Below are positions 33,290 to 44,100 of a DNA stretch of 64,000 bases, piece after piece. Made by a program: the position numbers and the translations under genes. Each line of letters opens with the position of its first letter. Position 1 is the first letter of the stretch. This DNA is from Lepturacanthus savala. Taxonomy: Eukaryota > Chordata > Actinopteri > Scombriformes > Trichiuridae. The stretch lies in NCBI GenBank assembly GCA_030544235.1, contig CM060462.1, forward strand, positions 38,175,526 through 38,239,525, given 5' to 3'. The notes beneath the pieces were generated by a model that was given only the letters and a program-made list of their open reading frames with translations, had not been told where the DNA came from and searched no databases.

Positions 33290-34060
33290 GATGCTTTTCA
33301 GAGTGATAGCGATGCTCTTTAACCACTTTGATGACGGGGGCGATGGGGACAGGAAACCAAACTCATCGCCATCAGTTAACGGCAGCGATGGCGGCCGGCG
33401 TCGAGTATCAGGAAAACACTCAGAGAGAGCGGCGTTCAACGGTCCCCCGAGGCCGAAAATCAGAGAGGGGGGGGGCGTCGTGCTGGTTTACGGAAAATAA
33501 TTGCCGCTAATGACCATTAGGAGTTTGGTTTTCATCCTCCGGGGCCGAGCAAAAAGGCCTTTTCTGTCTTATCAGTTGATTAGCAGCAAATAGACGGGGC
33601 CGGATCCTGCATATTAAGTAAAGAGGGGGCTAAAAATGGTGTTAGTCTATTAGAGAGGAGGAGGCTGGGTAATGGAGGGGAGCTGCAACAAATGGACAAA
33701 ACTGTTCAGAAAACCACGGCTCCACTTGTTAAATATCGCTGGTTTTTACTTTATTTTCTCTTTTCTCTTCCCACCGATTGAAACTGTGTCCAGGGACGAA
33801 AAAAAAATGGTTCCATCAGTTTCGGGGCTTGGACTAACTTTCCATTTACTTTATTTTTTGTGCTTCTCTGTAGTAAAAGAAGCTTCCGCTGCGTTTCCAA
33901 CTGTCACTAATAGCAGCAAAGTTATTTCATTTATTTATATTTTTATTCCTCCTCTGTGGAATCATTTGCATTATGCAAATGAGCCGTCGATACGGATCTT
34001 CTCCCCCTCCGATGAACATTCTGCGCAGCAATTTGCAGAGCAAGTAATTACTTATTGACA
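33290..34060. promoter_or_regulatory. Unique GC-richer block with POU-type palindrome (candidate enhancer)
   Basis: Complex sequence free of the surrounding repeats. It includes CCGAGCAAAAAGGCCTTTTC near 33545 and, at 33962-33982, TCATTTGCAT-T-ATGCAAATGA, a perfect inverted repeat of two octamer (ATGCAAAT) motifs. POU-family factors bind such sites, and cadherin-8 is mainly neural, so an enhancer is plausible but unproven. The frame at 33672-34058 (128 codons) has no domain. Confidence 0.35.
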
Positions 34061-34099
34061 GAATGATATTACACAGGAAATTGTTGTATCAAACGGTGA

Positions 34100-34120
34100 A
34101 CCCCCCCCCCCCCCCCAAAA
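34100..34120. repeat. Poly-C/G tract
   Basis: About 18 consecutive C, followed by AAAAAG. Simple repeat. Confidence 0.85.
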
Positions 34121-34669
34121 AGTCTCATTGGGAAAAATAAGCAGAATAACAATAATAAAATGAGTAGAAATGGACGTGAGTTATTGGGGTCCTGGACTCG
34201 TCGCCTCCACCTGTGGCTGCTCTCGGGGCTCCGGCTTTGCATTTTAATTAATTCCAGACGTTATTAAGGATATAAATTTCTCTGTCTCACTCCAGTGGGT
34301 TGCACGGTGCCGGTGAGCTGCAGGAACACCAGTAATTATTCATATTGTGATGGGATATTTATGCCTGTTTGTGTAACCTGCCTGTCGCTTTGTGTCTTGA
34401 CGAGTGATGAAGTGTTTTAGTGTTTTTGGCTTTAACAACGGGTGTTTTTTTATGCATATGGTTTTCTGAAGGGAAACAATATGTAGATTTATTTATATTT
34501 GTTTGTTTCAGCATAAAACATCTTAATATATATACTGATCCTAACATTTATTTGTTGTGTTTAGAATTAAAATGTGTAAGAAACTGCTGCAAAACTTTAA
34601 AACTGCGAGAAGCTAATGTTAATTTTCCTTAATTCATTAACATTCTATTGCATTAAAATACAACTTAGA

Positions 34670-35215
34670 CACAGTAAAAAAGAAGTTTTTAATGTTTTTA
34701 TTGCTTAAAATGGCTCAAATAATATATTTAAGAATTTTTATTTTAAAAAAAATAAGAAAGTTGTAAACGTTGACAGAGTTTAATGCTATGTACCTTAAGT
34801 CAATGGGAATCCATTAGGTTTTATACACTAGGAATTTTACATATTTGCATATTGTTGCCATTGGCAACAAATATATATTAGCATATTAGAAGAAAAATTG
34901 GTTAAAATTTTCACTGAATAAATTCAACTCACTATATAGGGTAAGTAAACTTTATTTTTATTTTATTATATTATTTTCATTTTTATATTTATTTTTTAAT
35001 TTGTTCTATATTAAAATATTTTATTTTGGTTCTATTTATTATTTTTTACTATGTTTTTATATTTTAATAAATAATTAATATTCAATATTGATTTTTTTTT
35101 CTAATAGGCTGAAATAGATTTTTTTCATCAGTGATGCTCATATGTCAAATGTCCATCAGCAATAGGGATATCCTGGTCATGTGACCTCATAAATTCGATG
35201 TCCTTCAAAATAAAA
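34670..35215 (-). repeat. Dispersed repeat family A, copy 6 (right arm of inverted pair)
   Basis: Reverse-oriented copy: CTTAAGTCAATGGGAATCC, TTTGCATATTGTTGCCATTGG, AGTGATGCTCATATGTCAAATG, ATATCCTGGTCATGTGACC and CTTCAAAATAAAA. It is nearly identical in its core to 32830-33060. An AT-rich filler of about 160 bases lies inside. Confidence 0.8.
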
Positions 35216-35234
35216 TTAAGCTGAAATCAGAATA

Positions 35235-35345
35235 AATCACGAGTCAGAATCAATTTATGTTGCTTTTACAGAACAAACATAGTTAAAATATTGCAAAAAC
35301 ATTTTACTGCAGATAAAACTACTTTATTTATTGTTGTAGCATAAA
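35235..35345 (+). repeat. Dispersed repeat family C, partial copy
   Basis: GAGTCAGAATCAATTTATGTTGCT, ACAAACATAGTTAAAATATT and CAGATAAAACTACTTTATTT match the middle of family C. Confidence 0.6.
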
Positions 35346-38160
35346 ATATATGCATACAACTCAATTTCCCCCCTTGTATCAGGGGGTTTGGCATATTTTC
35401 TAAATATTTGATCTAGTTTTCAGCACAGCACTTTTCCAACAGTCAATAAAGGAATTAAATCAGATGAGACTAGATTATTAGATTAGAAATATTACAGAGT
35501 GATAAATCTGTTATCTCTTTTGTGCACATTAATTGCAAAGAAACCAAATTATTTCCCAATGCATAGATGGTATGTTTACGTCAGCGTTATTACTGAGAAT
35601 CCCACAGAGATTGGCACCTGGAGGAAAACAGAGAAAAAAAAAGGGAAAAAGAGGCGGAAAAAGAAGAAGAGCCGGTTTGCAGCTGCATTTTCTTCCCCGG
35701 TAATCGAATCCCTCAAACAGGGCGTCCATTTTTCTTCATCTCCCCAGGTCCACGGGACCTTTAAACAGAGCCAGGCAGCGACAGGAGGCTCCATAGAACA
35801 CAATTATAATTCCAATATAGTGTTGTAAAGGAAATGTAAACAGATAGGAGCTGCAGAGCTGCCCTCCTCCTCCCACTAGACCCTGATAAAAGTAGAAAAG
35901 ATGTAATATGGAGCAGGCGTTTTACCCCCTGTCCTCCCCTCACTCCACATGTAAACCCTGTGATGATGCTGCTGCAGATTTATGAGATTTCATGTTGAGA
36001 CAGAGGAGGAAAGATATTACTTTTCCTTTTTTTCCTTTTTACCAGAGGCGTTAATGCGGGTTTTTGCAAATGAACTCTAATGCAGGAGTATTGATAAGAA
36101 TAAATGGTGCTCTGCAGTGCTGGCAGCTCCCCTTTTTCCATTTTTAAAAATTATTTATTTTTCCACAACAGTAGCTGTGCATGTTTGGTCTCAGGCTGAA
36201 TTTTAGTTTTAAACACGTGAAACCAAAATAAAACCTGCTTTTATTATTTTAGGAGAGTTAAACTATCTGCTACCAAGTTTTATTGTTATTAAAAATATAT
36301 ATTAATGAAGGGATATTGTTATTTATATGAGTGTTTTTTCCTATTTGGTCTGAATTGTAATGAAGTGAGTAAAAATTCCCTTTAATATTACTAATAATGA
36401 ATGAGAATAAACACCATTTTCATTGGTTTAATATCTATTACCTCAAATATCCTAAACTGTGAGTAGTGTATATAAATGTACAGATAAATTATATAGATTC
36501 TATGAATATAGATAAATATAAGATATAAAGAATATATAAAACAAGATCATATATTATGCTTTACACTATAGGGATGATATATATATGGATATATATTTGG
36601 ACTTTTATTTTGAAATGCAACAGAAACTAACTTTTTCCATATGTATATTTAAACTAACTAAACTTAGTTTGAACTTTATTTCTGTTAGTTTAAACTACAT
36701 TTTGTCCCCTTTTTATTACTTTGAATTCAAATAATTCAATCTTTATTCTTTAGTTTATTTGTTTTTAACATGTAAAACCAAAATAAAACATCAAAAAATC
36801 ATTTAACATCAGTTTACACATAAAGAAACAGGAAGAAGTGAATTAATGTATTAACTCATTCCCTTCTACTCTTCACTTATTGCATCAATATACAAATAAT
36901 AGTAATGTTCTTTCATTAGTAATGTTCATAATTACAGTAATATAACCATTTCCATTGATATAATATTAAGTTATAATAATCACAGATGTCAACTAGAATA
37001 AAACAGCTAATTAATCCAGTTCTGCACATTTATACAGATCATTTTAACATGATAAACTGCAGAATATTCAGCTCAGAGCCCAAATATTTAGATTTATAAC
37101 AACGTGCTGCTCCGCAGGCCACACTTTTATTCTTTTTTTTCCATTTTCCTCTCTTGAATATTCCGTTCTGCTCTGTCTTGGGGGTAGCATTTGTTTTACG
37201 CCCTGATTTTTTTCTGTTTTTTTTCCTCCAATCACTGTACAGCAGAGGAACAGCAGTGTTCTGCTTATGATAATTCTCTGGCAGCGGTTGCTACTGTCCT
37301 AATAATCATTAGTGCTGAGGCTGGAGCTCAGGGCACAGCTTTGGTTCCAACACATGCTGCAATAACCACCAATACAAGAAAAACAGGGCAAACAGTGGAA
37401 AAGTCCATGTCTGTTACAGAGTTAGCTCAGAGCTAATTTACATCTGCAGCCCTTAACATGTTATCACAGAGAAGTAGCAGTACGGTTGTGTGCATTGCAT
37501 TTCAAAATAAAAGTCTAAAAGGTAAATGTTTCCTACTTCTCCATATCAGCAAAAAATACCCCAAAAACCAGCAGAAATGTATTTATTTATGTTTATTTGT
37601 CAGAGACAATAGAAAACAATGCACTGAATTACAGAAACATCATATTCTTGATGTTTTATGTGGAAAAATATAAAAGTATGACATGAAATTCAAACGTTCT
37701 GTGGTGAAATATGCAGGAAAAGATGTTTAACTACAGAACATGTGAGTTTAATACTGGTTTAATGAAATAATTTAAGTAAATTACCATATTTGTCCAGTTT
37801 TTTTGAGCAGGATTTTTGCCAGGAAGGAATGATTGACTCAAATAAACAGCCCACCTGTTATTTGGTCATTTATGGTGGTTATAATATGTAATAAATTTTT
37901 TTTATTGTGTTTTCCTGGTCAAATCTGAACCATTTCAAAGATGTTGTCTCTCTCGATTCATATAAGAGTCTATGACTTTATCCACAAAGAGGATTTCAAC
38001 ACAGAAAATAAATAACGAGGCTCTGGATTCTATATTTGATGCGTCTGATGGATCATTTTCTTTATTAACATGTAAAATCGTTACTTATGACTGAGAAAAG
38101 ACACCAGGTTTTACTTTTTGTGACTGTATGAACAGTTTTAAATGGTTTAAAAACAAATGT
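35346..38160. other. AT-rich intronic stretch with no gene
   Basis: Mostly AT-rich. 35770-35900 holds complex sequence (CATAGAACACAATTATAATTCC and onward) that could be a conserved element. The 12-mer TTTTATTTTGAA occurs at 36603 and, on the minus strand, at 37501. Open frames at 35499-35828 and 37191-37436 have no recognisable domain. Confidence 0.35.
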
Positions 38161-38164
38161 CTTT

Positions 38165-38715
38165 GGTAACTTTGACCCAATGTATTCTGTGATGAACTGA
38201 TTATTATAGTCAAATAATCCAGAATTTGTGTTTTTTAGAACTTGAAATTCAAGATGTATGAGTTCAGATCAATACAAGCCATAAATGATGAATAGAAAAC
38301 GTTCTCTGCTTTTTAACCATCAAAGCTGTTAAATGTATAGAGTGGGTTTCTGATTAAAGTTATATTTATTGAAAAAAAAACTGTTTTTTCAGAAATAAGG
38401 ACATTTCTAAGTGACCTCAACAAAGAAAATATAAAGAAATGTGAACTTTTCTGTCTTAAACAACATTTGTGGTTAATCTAGTATAGATTTTATAGAGTTT
38501 GAGTTGCTGTAGCTGCCGATTAAGATAAATGTGGCTTTTTTTTTGATAATTAGTGAATAACAATGAAGTTGAACTGATAAGGTAATGATTTGCAAATCTG
38601 AAAGAAAAGCATCACATTATGGGGAATATATCTATAATATATCCCTCATAATGAGGACCAAAAATAACCCAAAAGAACCTTGGACTTACTTTTTGGACTT
38701 TTATTTTGAAATGCA
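38165..38715 (+). repeat. Dispersed repeat family B, copy 1
   Basis: It matches 41535-42030 over most of its length: AAAGCTGTTAAATGTATAGAG, AGAAATAAGGAC.TTTCTAAGTGACCTCA, CATTTGTGG.TAATCTAGTATAGATTT, GTTGAACTGATAAGGTAATG, and AACCTTGGACTTACT ending in TTTGGACTTTTATTTTGAA. No coding capacity. Confidence 0.8.
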
Positions 38716-38754
38716 ACATGCAAGTGATGTTTTCCTTTGTGTCCTTTTTATATA

Positions 38755-39080
38755 ATAGAAAAAAAAAATATATATATATATATATACTCCTATATTGGCT
38801 TTTTTAAAAGGTAATAGGCCAATAACTTAATAATTGGCCAATAACAAGTCCTGAACTGATGAGGTCATAATTTGCATTAAGCATATTAAGTTATGGTTCC
38901 ATCACTATATTATATTATTGGACAGTTATAACATTATGTAGACATTGATGCACCAAAAACCAGACATTTACCACATTAGTGATGTATTCTGTGATAAACT
39001 GATTATTTATTATAGTAAAATAATCCAGAAATTCAAGATGTATGAGTTCAGATCAATTCAGGCCAGAAAGGGTCAAAGGT
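38755..39080 (+). repeat. Family B fragments and (TA)n run
   Basis: A short TA array at about 38769-38786 is followed by AAAAGGTAATAGGCCAATAAC and CCTGAACTGATGAGGTCATAA. Then 38975-39065 (GTATTCTGTGATAAACTGAT...GATGTATGAGTTCAGATCAA) repeats 38178-38275. Confidence 0.65.
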
Positions 39081-39186
39081 CAAAACTTAGTAGAAGTTAT
39101 GTTGATAATATGTTTTATTACAGTTGTTCATGAGTCTTAATGGAACAAACACAACATGAGGGTTAAATAAAGTTTTTTGTCTTTTT

Positions 39187-39223
39187 GCACCAAAGTCAAT
39201 TCCATTTGAAACACACTCCTGGC

Positions 39224-39303
<80 letters not shown>

Positions 39304-39345
39304 CAGCCAGGGAAGTCATTTCCATCATCATCATGGAGGAGTTGT
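39187..39345 (-). repeat. Inverted duplicate of 44575-44655 interrupted by (CA)n
   Basis: TTTGCACCAAAGTCAATTCCATTTGAAACACACTCCTGGC, a pure CA array at 39224-39301, then GGAAGTCATTTCCATCATCATCATGG. The reverse complement of 44575-44655 has the same series but with only CACAGAGA in place of the CA array. Confidence 0.8.
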
Positions 39346-39574
39346 GCAGCATTTCAGCAGCCAATCGGCTAATGTGCAGCATGGATGACGTTCATATCAA
39401 CCTGGAGCAGCAGAAACAGGGAAAAAGAGACAAACTGGACACGTTTGATGTCTTTTGAGCTGGTTTGGATCCGCTGGTCAAACAGAGACGGAGACGTTGG
39501 CTGTTTTTATGCAGCAGCGAGTATTAAAACGCTCGACAAACCAGTAATGGTGTGAAAACACAACTCTGTGTCTC

Positions 39575-39605
<31 letters not shown>

Positions 39606-40395
39606 TTCATCTGCTTCCGTCTTTTTAATTCTCTCCTCCTCCTCTGGGACTCCTGAAGGCTGCGAATAATGTACACAAACAGAACAGGAGAACGGGAGGA
39701 AGTGTTGTTTACGGGAAGGAAACGAGAAAAAAAAACAAGAAACAGCCCGAAAAAGAGAGAGGAGAATCATCACAGCGTGCGTTTCCCCTGTTTCCAGCTA
39801 CCGCTTTAATTGTGGAGAGAAATCAGCAAAGTTTGGAGGATTCAGACGCACTTTGATGCTGTCACTCAGGCTGTTGTTGTGCAGCTCGTGATTAGGCCTC
39901 GTGACCATTAAAAATCTCTTTTTGTCTTCCTGTTCCTCCCAACTGGCTTCACCTGCTGTGAGGGTTTTGATTCTCGGAGGTAAAGAACTAATAATTAATG
40001 CCTGGGATGCAGGAGGAGGAGGAGGAGGGAAAGAATAAAATAAATAAATGGATAAAAATCAGAGTGAGACGTCCTGCAGAGAGAGATGATAATCTATACT
40101 TGATTGATCCGTCGTGACACATCCAGAGAGCGAGTCGGCTCACGATTCATAATTGATGCTGCGGCTCGATGGGAAAATATCAGATTTTTTTTTTTTTTTT
40201 CGCTCAGATGCTGCGAAATCTGTTTGGTCCAGGAGACGGATCGGGTCATTAAGTTGCATCTTTACAGGTCCACTCACCCAATCCACTCATTTCTGCTGTG
40301 CATTCTGGGAATATTCCGTGGTAAATTTGAATGCAGGAGTCGTCAATGGTAACCGAGGTGTTTTGTTGCCATGGTTACGGCAACAACAGTAAATA
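39346..40395. other. Unique intronic stretch, no gene
   Basis: Complex sequence with a CA array at about 39578-39604 and a GGA run near 40010. 40080-40400 is CpG-bearing and repeat-poor (GATCCGTCGTGACACATCC) and may be a conserved element. Frames up to 88 codons lack domains. Confidence 0.35.
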
Positions 40396-40399
40396 ACGT

Positions 40400-40880
40400 G
40401 GACTAAATTCGATTTGACATCACGGCTAAGTCACTGAAAAATAAAATTAATATAAAGAAACATATATATCCTTTTTTAAGAAGCTAGTAAAGTACCAAAA
40501 TCATAAAAAAACAGTTGAAATGTGATATTTTAACAAAAAATGTACATCAGCTTGTACATTTCAAGGACTATTCTTATTTTACAGTGGATTTTTATTCATG
40601 TTTTTTTATTATATAAAACAGACAAGATGGAAAACAGCAGAGACAAACATGGAAAAAGTCAGTTTTTGTAGCATTTCAAAATAAAAGTCCAAAAAGTTAT
40701 TATCAGGGACTATATTTGTATATTTTCCCCAGAATTCGATGCTTTTCCTTCATGCTTGCATCATTATTATGACCTTATCAGTTCAGGACTTTATTGTTAT
40801 TGATCAATTATCAAGTTATTGGTCTATTACCTTTTAAAAAAGCCACATTTATTAAAATTTGACGCTTTTTTCATAAATTT
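40400..40880 (-). repeat. Dispersed repeat family B, copy 2 (inverted)
   Basis: GCATTTCAAAATAAAAGTCCAAAAAG at 40671, then TTATGACCTTATCAGTTCAGGAC, CAAGTTATTGGTCTATTACC and TTTTAAAAAAGCCACATTTA. The same order recurs at 46500-46690. Confidence 0.75.
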
Positions 40881-41164
40881 GGGAATGAAATTGTGATAAA
40901 TGAAACAAAAGAGTTAAATTTATCTTAATCTATTTGCAGATTTTGACACATTCAGCTGTTTTCATCTGCTGAAGGAGGAAAGTTCACCTGTTCTCAATGA
41001 AAATGTGATATTAAGCATGATTTTAAGTAATATTCAACGATTAGATGTGTGATCATGAAACCTGAACCCTCTAGTGCTGATGGAATTAACAGCAAAGTGT
41101 CCAGCAGTGAAACTCGTGAAATTAACAATATTTGCATATTCTCTGGAATGTTAAATGAGGTTAA

Positions 41165-41440
41165 AGGAGGAATTTTATGGATATTAATGAGATAATTATA
41201 CATTTTTTTGGTGGGAAAATCTTATTAGTCACAAATTATTCAAAGTTGAGTATTTTATATGCATCTAAAAACATGTCTGGAGGGAATCTTTAACTTTTAC
41301 TTTATCACACCTGCATATTCTTATGTCAAAGTTGGTGAAAGTAGTTCACAAGTTTTAAGAATGCAGCAAAACTCTTTATGTGACACAGACAATATGAAGT
41401 TTCAAAATAAAATGTCACTATTTTCTTGTTTTTATTTGTA
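41165..41440 (+). repeat. Dispersed repeat family F, copy 2
   Basis: TAATGAGATAATTATACATTTTTTTGG, CACAAATTATTCAAAGTTGAG and GTCTGGAGGGAATCTTTAAC match 27735-27840. It ends next to TTCAAAATAAAA at 41401. Confidence 0.55.
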
Positions 41441-41534
41441 AATAACCTCTACGCTACTGATTAAAGTGTGTGGTTATGCAGACGATTCAGTGTTTTCCAT
41501 GAACAGTCACTTTAATTTATAACCATGGTTGTAT

Positions 41535-42035
41535 AATGAATAGAAAATATAGTCAAGGTTAGAAATGATGATTTTAATTGAAATTGAAATTTTTGCTTCA
41601 AACTTTGCTTTTTAACCAGCAAAGCTGTTAAATGTATAGAGTGGGTTTATGATTAGTTTAAAGTTATATTCATTGAAAAAAACAGTTTTTCTTTCAGAAA
41701 TAAGGACGTTTCTAAGTGACCTCACCAACAAAGGTTCTATCAACAAAGAAAATATGAATAAATGTGAACTTTTCTTTTCTTAAACAACATTTGTGGCTAA
41801 TCTAGTATAGATTTCATAGAGTTGATGAGTTGCTGTAGAGAATTAAGATAAATGCGGCTTAAAAAATAATAATTAGTGAATAACAATAAGGTTGAACTGA
41901 TAAGGTAATGATTTGCAAAGGTGAAAGAAAAGCAAATTTGGGGGGGAAATATAAATATAGCCACTTATAATGAGCACCAAAAATAACTCAAAAGAACCTT
42001 GGACTTACTCTTTGGACTTTTATTTTGAAAACACA
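41535..42035 (+). repeat. Dispersed repeat family B, copy 3
   Basis: Close partner of 38165-38715, with an extra CAACAAAGGTTCTATCAACAAAG segment, ending ACCTTGGACTTACTCTTTGGACTTTTATTTTGAA. The pair lies about 3.3 kb apart in direct orientation. Confidence 0.8.
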
Positions 42036-42179
42036 AACACAGAAAATGACATTTTCTATATTTGTCTCTGCTGTTTTCCTTTGTGTCTGTTTCATATAAT
42101 AGAAAAACATGAATAAAAATCCACTGTAAATAAAAAAAAGTTGTTGAAATTTACAATAGTATGATTTTATTTGTATATA

Positions 42180-42410
42180 GCTGCCAAAAAACTGTTTTTC
42201 TTTCAAAATAATGAAATTTCTAAGTGACCCCACACTTGTTAAACAGTGAAGTATCATTTTTTTTGTATTTATTACATTTTTCAGTGACTTAACTGTGATG
42301 TCAAATCAAATTCAGTTGCTGTAGCTGCCAATTAAGTAATGAATTTGGCTTTTTTATAACCCAAAGAACCTTGGACTTACTTTTTGGACTTTTATTTTGA
42401 AATGCAGCAG
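42180..42410 (+). repeat. Dispersed repeat family B, copy 4 (partial)
   Basis: TTTCTAAGTGACCCCAC, GTTGCTGTAGCTGCCAATTAAG and AACCTTGGACTTACTTTTTGG end in TTTTATTTTGAAATGCAGCAG. Internally deleted. Confidence 0.7.
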
Positions 42411-42680
42411 AAACCAAGTACTGTGGGAACTCCAAACAGTAACGTTGACAGTTCAACTATTTAAAGATGTGTGTTTGTTTAAAAGTTGAGCACAGAGCAT
42501 CATTTTTACACCATCATCATCTTCATCATCATCATCATCTTCCTCCTGCTGGTTTTACAGCAGAAGGACGAGTATCTGCAGCAGCAGCAGTGCTACTTCC
42601 TCTCTTCTCACACTAAACTATCACACCCTCCCCCTCCTCCACGCCTTCCTGGCCTGCTGGGCCTCGCTGCTTCTTGGCCC

Positions 42681-42681
<1 letters not shown>

Positions 42682-42734
<53 letters not shown>

Positions 42735-42912
42735 AGTCATACAAGAGCACTCGCTCGAGTACAAACATCTCTCTCTCTTTCTGTGATTTACACTCGGTGG
42801 GGAACTGGGCAGCGTCACAGTCACAGTCACAGTCACAGTCCCACTGAACCAGCTCTTCTTCTTCTTCTTCTTCTTCTTCTTCTTTTTCTTCTTCTTCTTC
42901 TTCTTCTTCTTC
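42682..42912. repeat. Microsatellite cluster (CA)n, (TCACAG)n, (CTT)n
   Basis: CA array 42682-42728, about five TCACAG units at 42814-42842, and a CTT array 42854-42912. Open frames on both strands (His/Thr-, Ser/His- or Glu-rich) are artefacts. Confidence 0.9.
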
Positions 42913-43034
42913 TGTTTGGAGACGTGTGAAGTCGCTAAAGGTCACGTTGACACCGGATCACACACGTCCCACATGCCTCAAAAACTACAGGCGTCATTTT
43001 ATTGTACATTTTGGACATTTCCTCCACATATTTA

Positions 43035-43380
43035 ACCACTTAACCCATTAATAAGTCTATGACTGTCATTTTATACTTATTGACCCATTTAAACACACGT
43101 TTTTAAAGGTTTCATGCATATATTTATATGAGATGAATCACTAATAATCATGTTTTGTGTTTTCTTTGCAGAAATTATCCCCATATAAAACAACTATTTA
43201 TCCCATGTATGAAATTCCTTATTTGGGGGATTATTCTAGAGACTTGAATGATTAAATAGATATAAACATGTCATAAATTATAAAACTAAACAGCTGTATG
43301 ATTAACATTTAGATGTTTTATTTCATGTATAAAATGAGTCATAGACTTAGAGGCTCATAACCTTAAATGGGTTAAACCAC
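43035..43380. repeat. MITE-like element with terminal inverted repeats (family E), copy 1
   Basis: The left end TTAACCCATTAATAAGTCTATGACTGTCATTTTATA and the right end TATAAAATGAGTCATAGACTTAGAGGC...CCTTAAATGGGTTAAA are inverted complements with a small indel. About 345 bp, non-coding. Relatives lie at 51890-52085 and 56635-56945. Confidence 0.75.
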
Positions 43381-43427
43381 AGGTCTATTGTTGAGTTTTC
43401 CTGCTATAAGAATAAATATGGAATATT

Positions 43428-43430
<3 letters not shown>

Positions 43431-43483
<53 letters not shown>
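43431..43483. repeat. (CA)n microsatellite
   Basis: Pure CA array followed by a flank (ATTTAACACCCAGCATGTGCAG) that also follows the CA array at 54366, so the microsatellite and its flank were copied together. Confidence 0.9.
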
Positions 43484-43486
<3 letters not shown>

Positions 43487-43774
43487 TGCTAAAATATTCC
43501 TTGTGTATTTAACACCCAGCATGTGCAGCTCCTCTAGTCTCTTTCTTGTTGAGAACAGCACTTTTTACTGTTTATTGTGGTTTTGTTTTCTTCTTGAAGT
43601 CTAAATCGTCGCTGCAGAAATCTTCAGAAGCACAGATTTGTTCACTTTTGTTTCATTTCTGGCATCAAAGGTTGAGAGAATCGGACAGAACATAAGACCA
43701 GTTTCCTCCATCTCCTCAAAACCTGCACTTTATCGCACTAGAGAGACTTTTATCCCACATTTTGTGTTTAACCA

Positions 43775-44100
43775 CTTAAACTCCAGGTTTATTTGTCTAT
43801 AAATGATAATAAATATTGAATATTTGTGTATTTGTAACATGTGAGGTGACTACAGAAGAGTCAGAATCTATTTATGTTGCTGTTAAGAGCAAATAGAGTT
43901 AGAATATTAAAAAAAAACTATGTAAAATTGTAGTTTTACTGCAGATAAAATAGTTTATTTCACAACATGAGTAATATATTCTGTAAGATGTTTATAAACC
44001 AGATTAGAAAGGAGCCAATTAAATGATCAAACAGCTCAAATCTAAAATGAATGAATGAATTAATAAAATCTAGAGCTCAAAGACAGAAACATGTCCAGCT
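43775..44100 (+). repeat. Dispersed repeat family C, copy 2
   Basis: TTAACCACTTAAACTCCAGG, AAATGATAATAAATATTGAA, CATGTGAGGTGACTACAGAAG and ATCTATTTATGTTGCTGTTA in family order. Confidence 0.75.
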
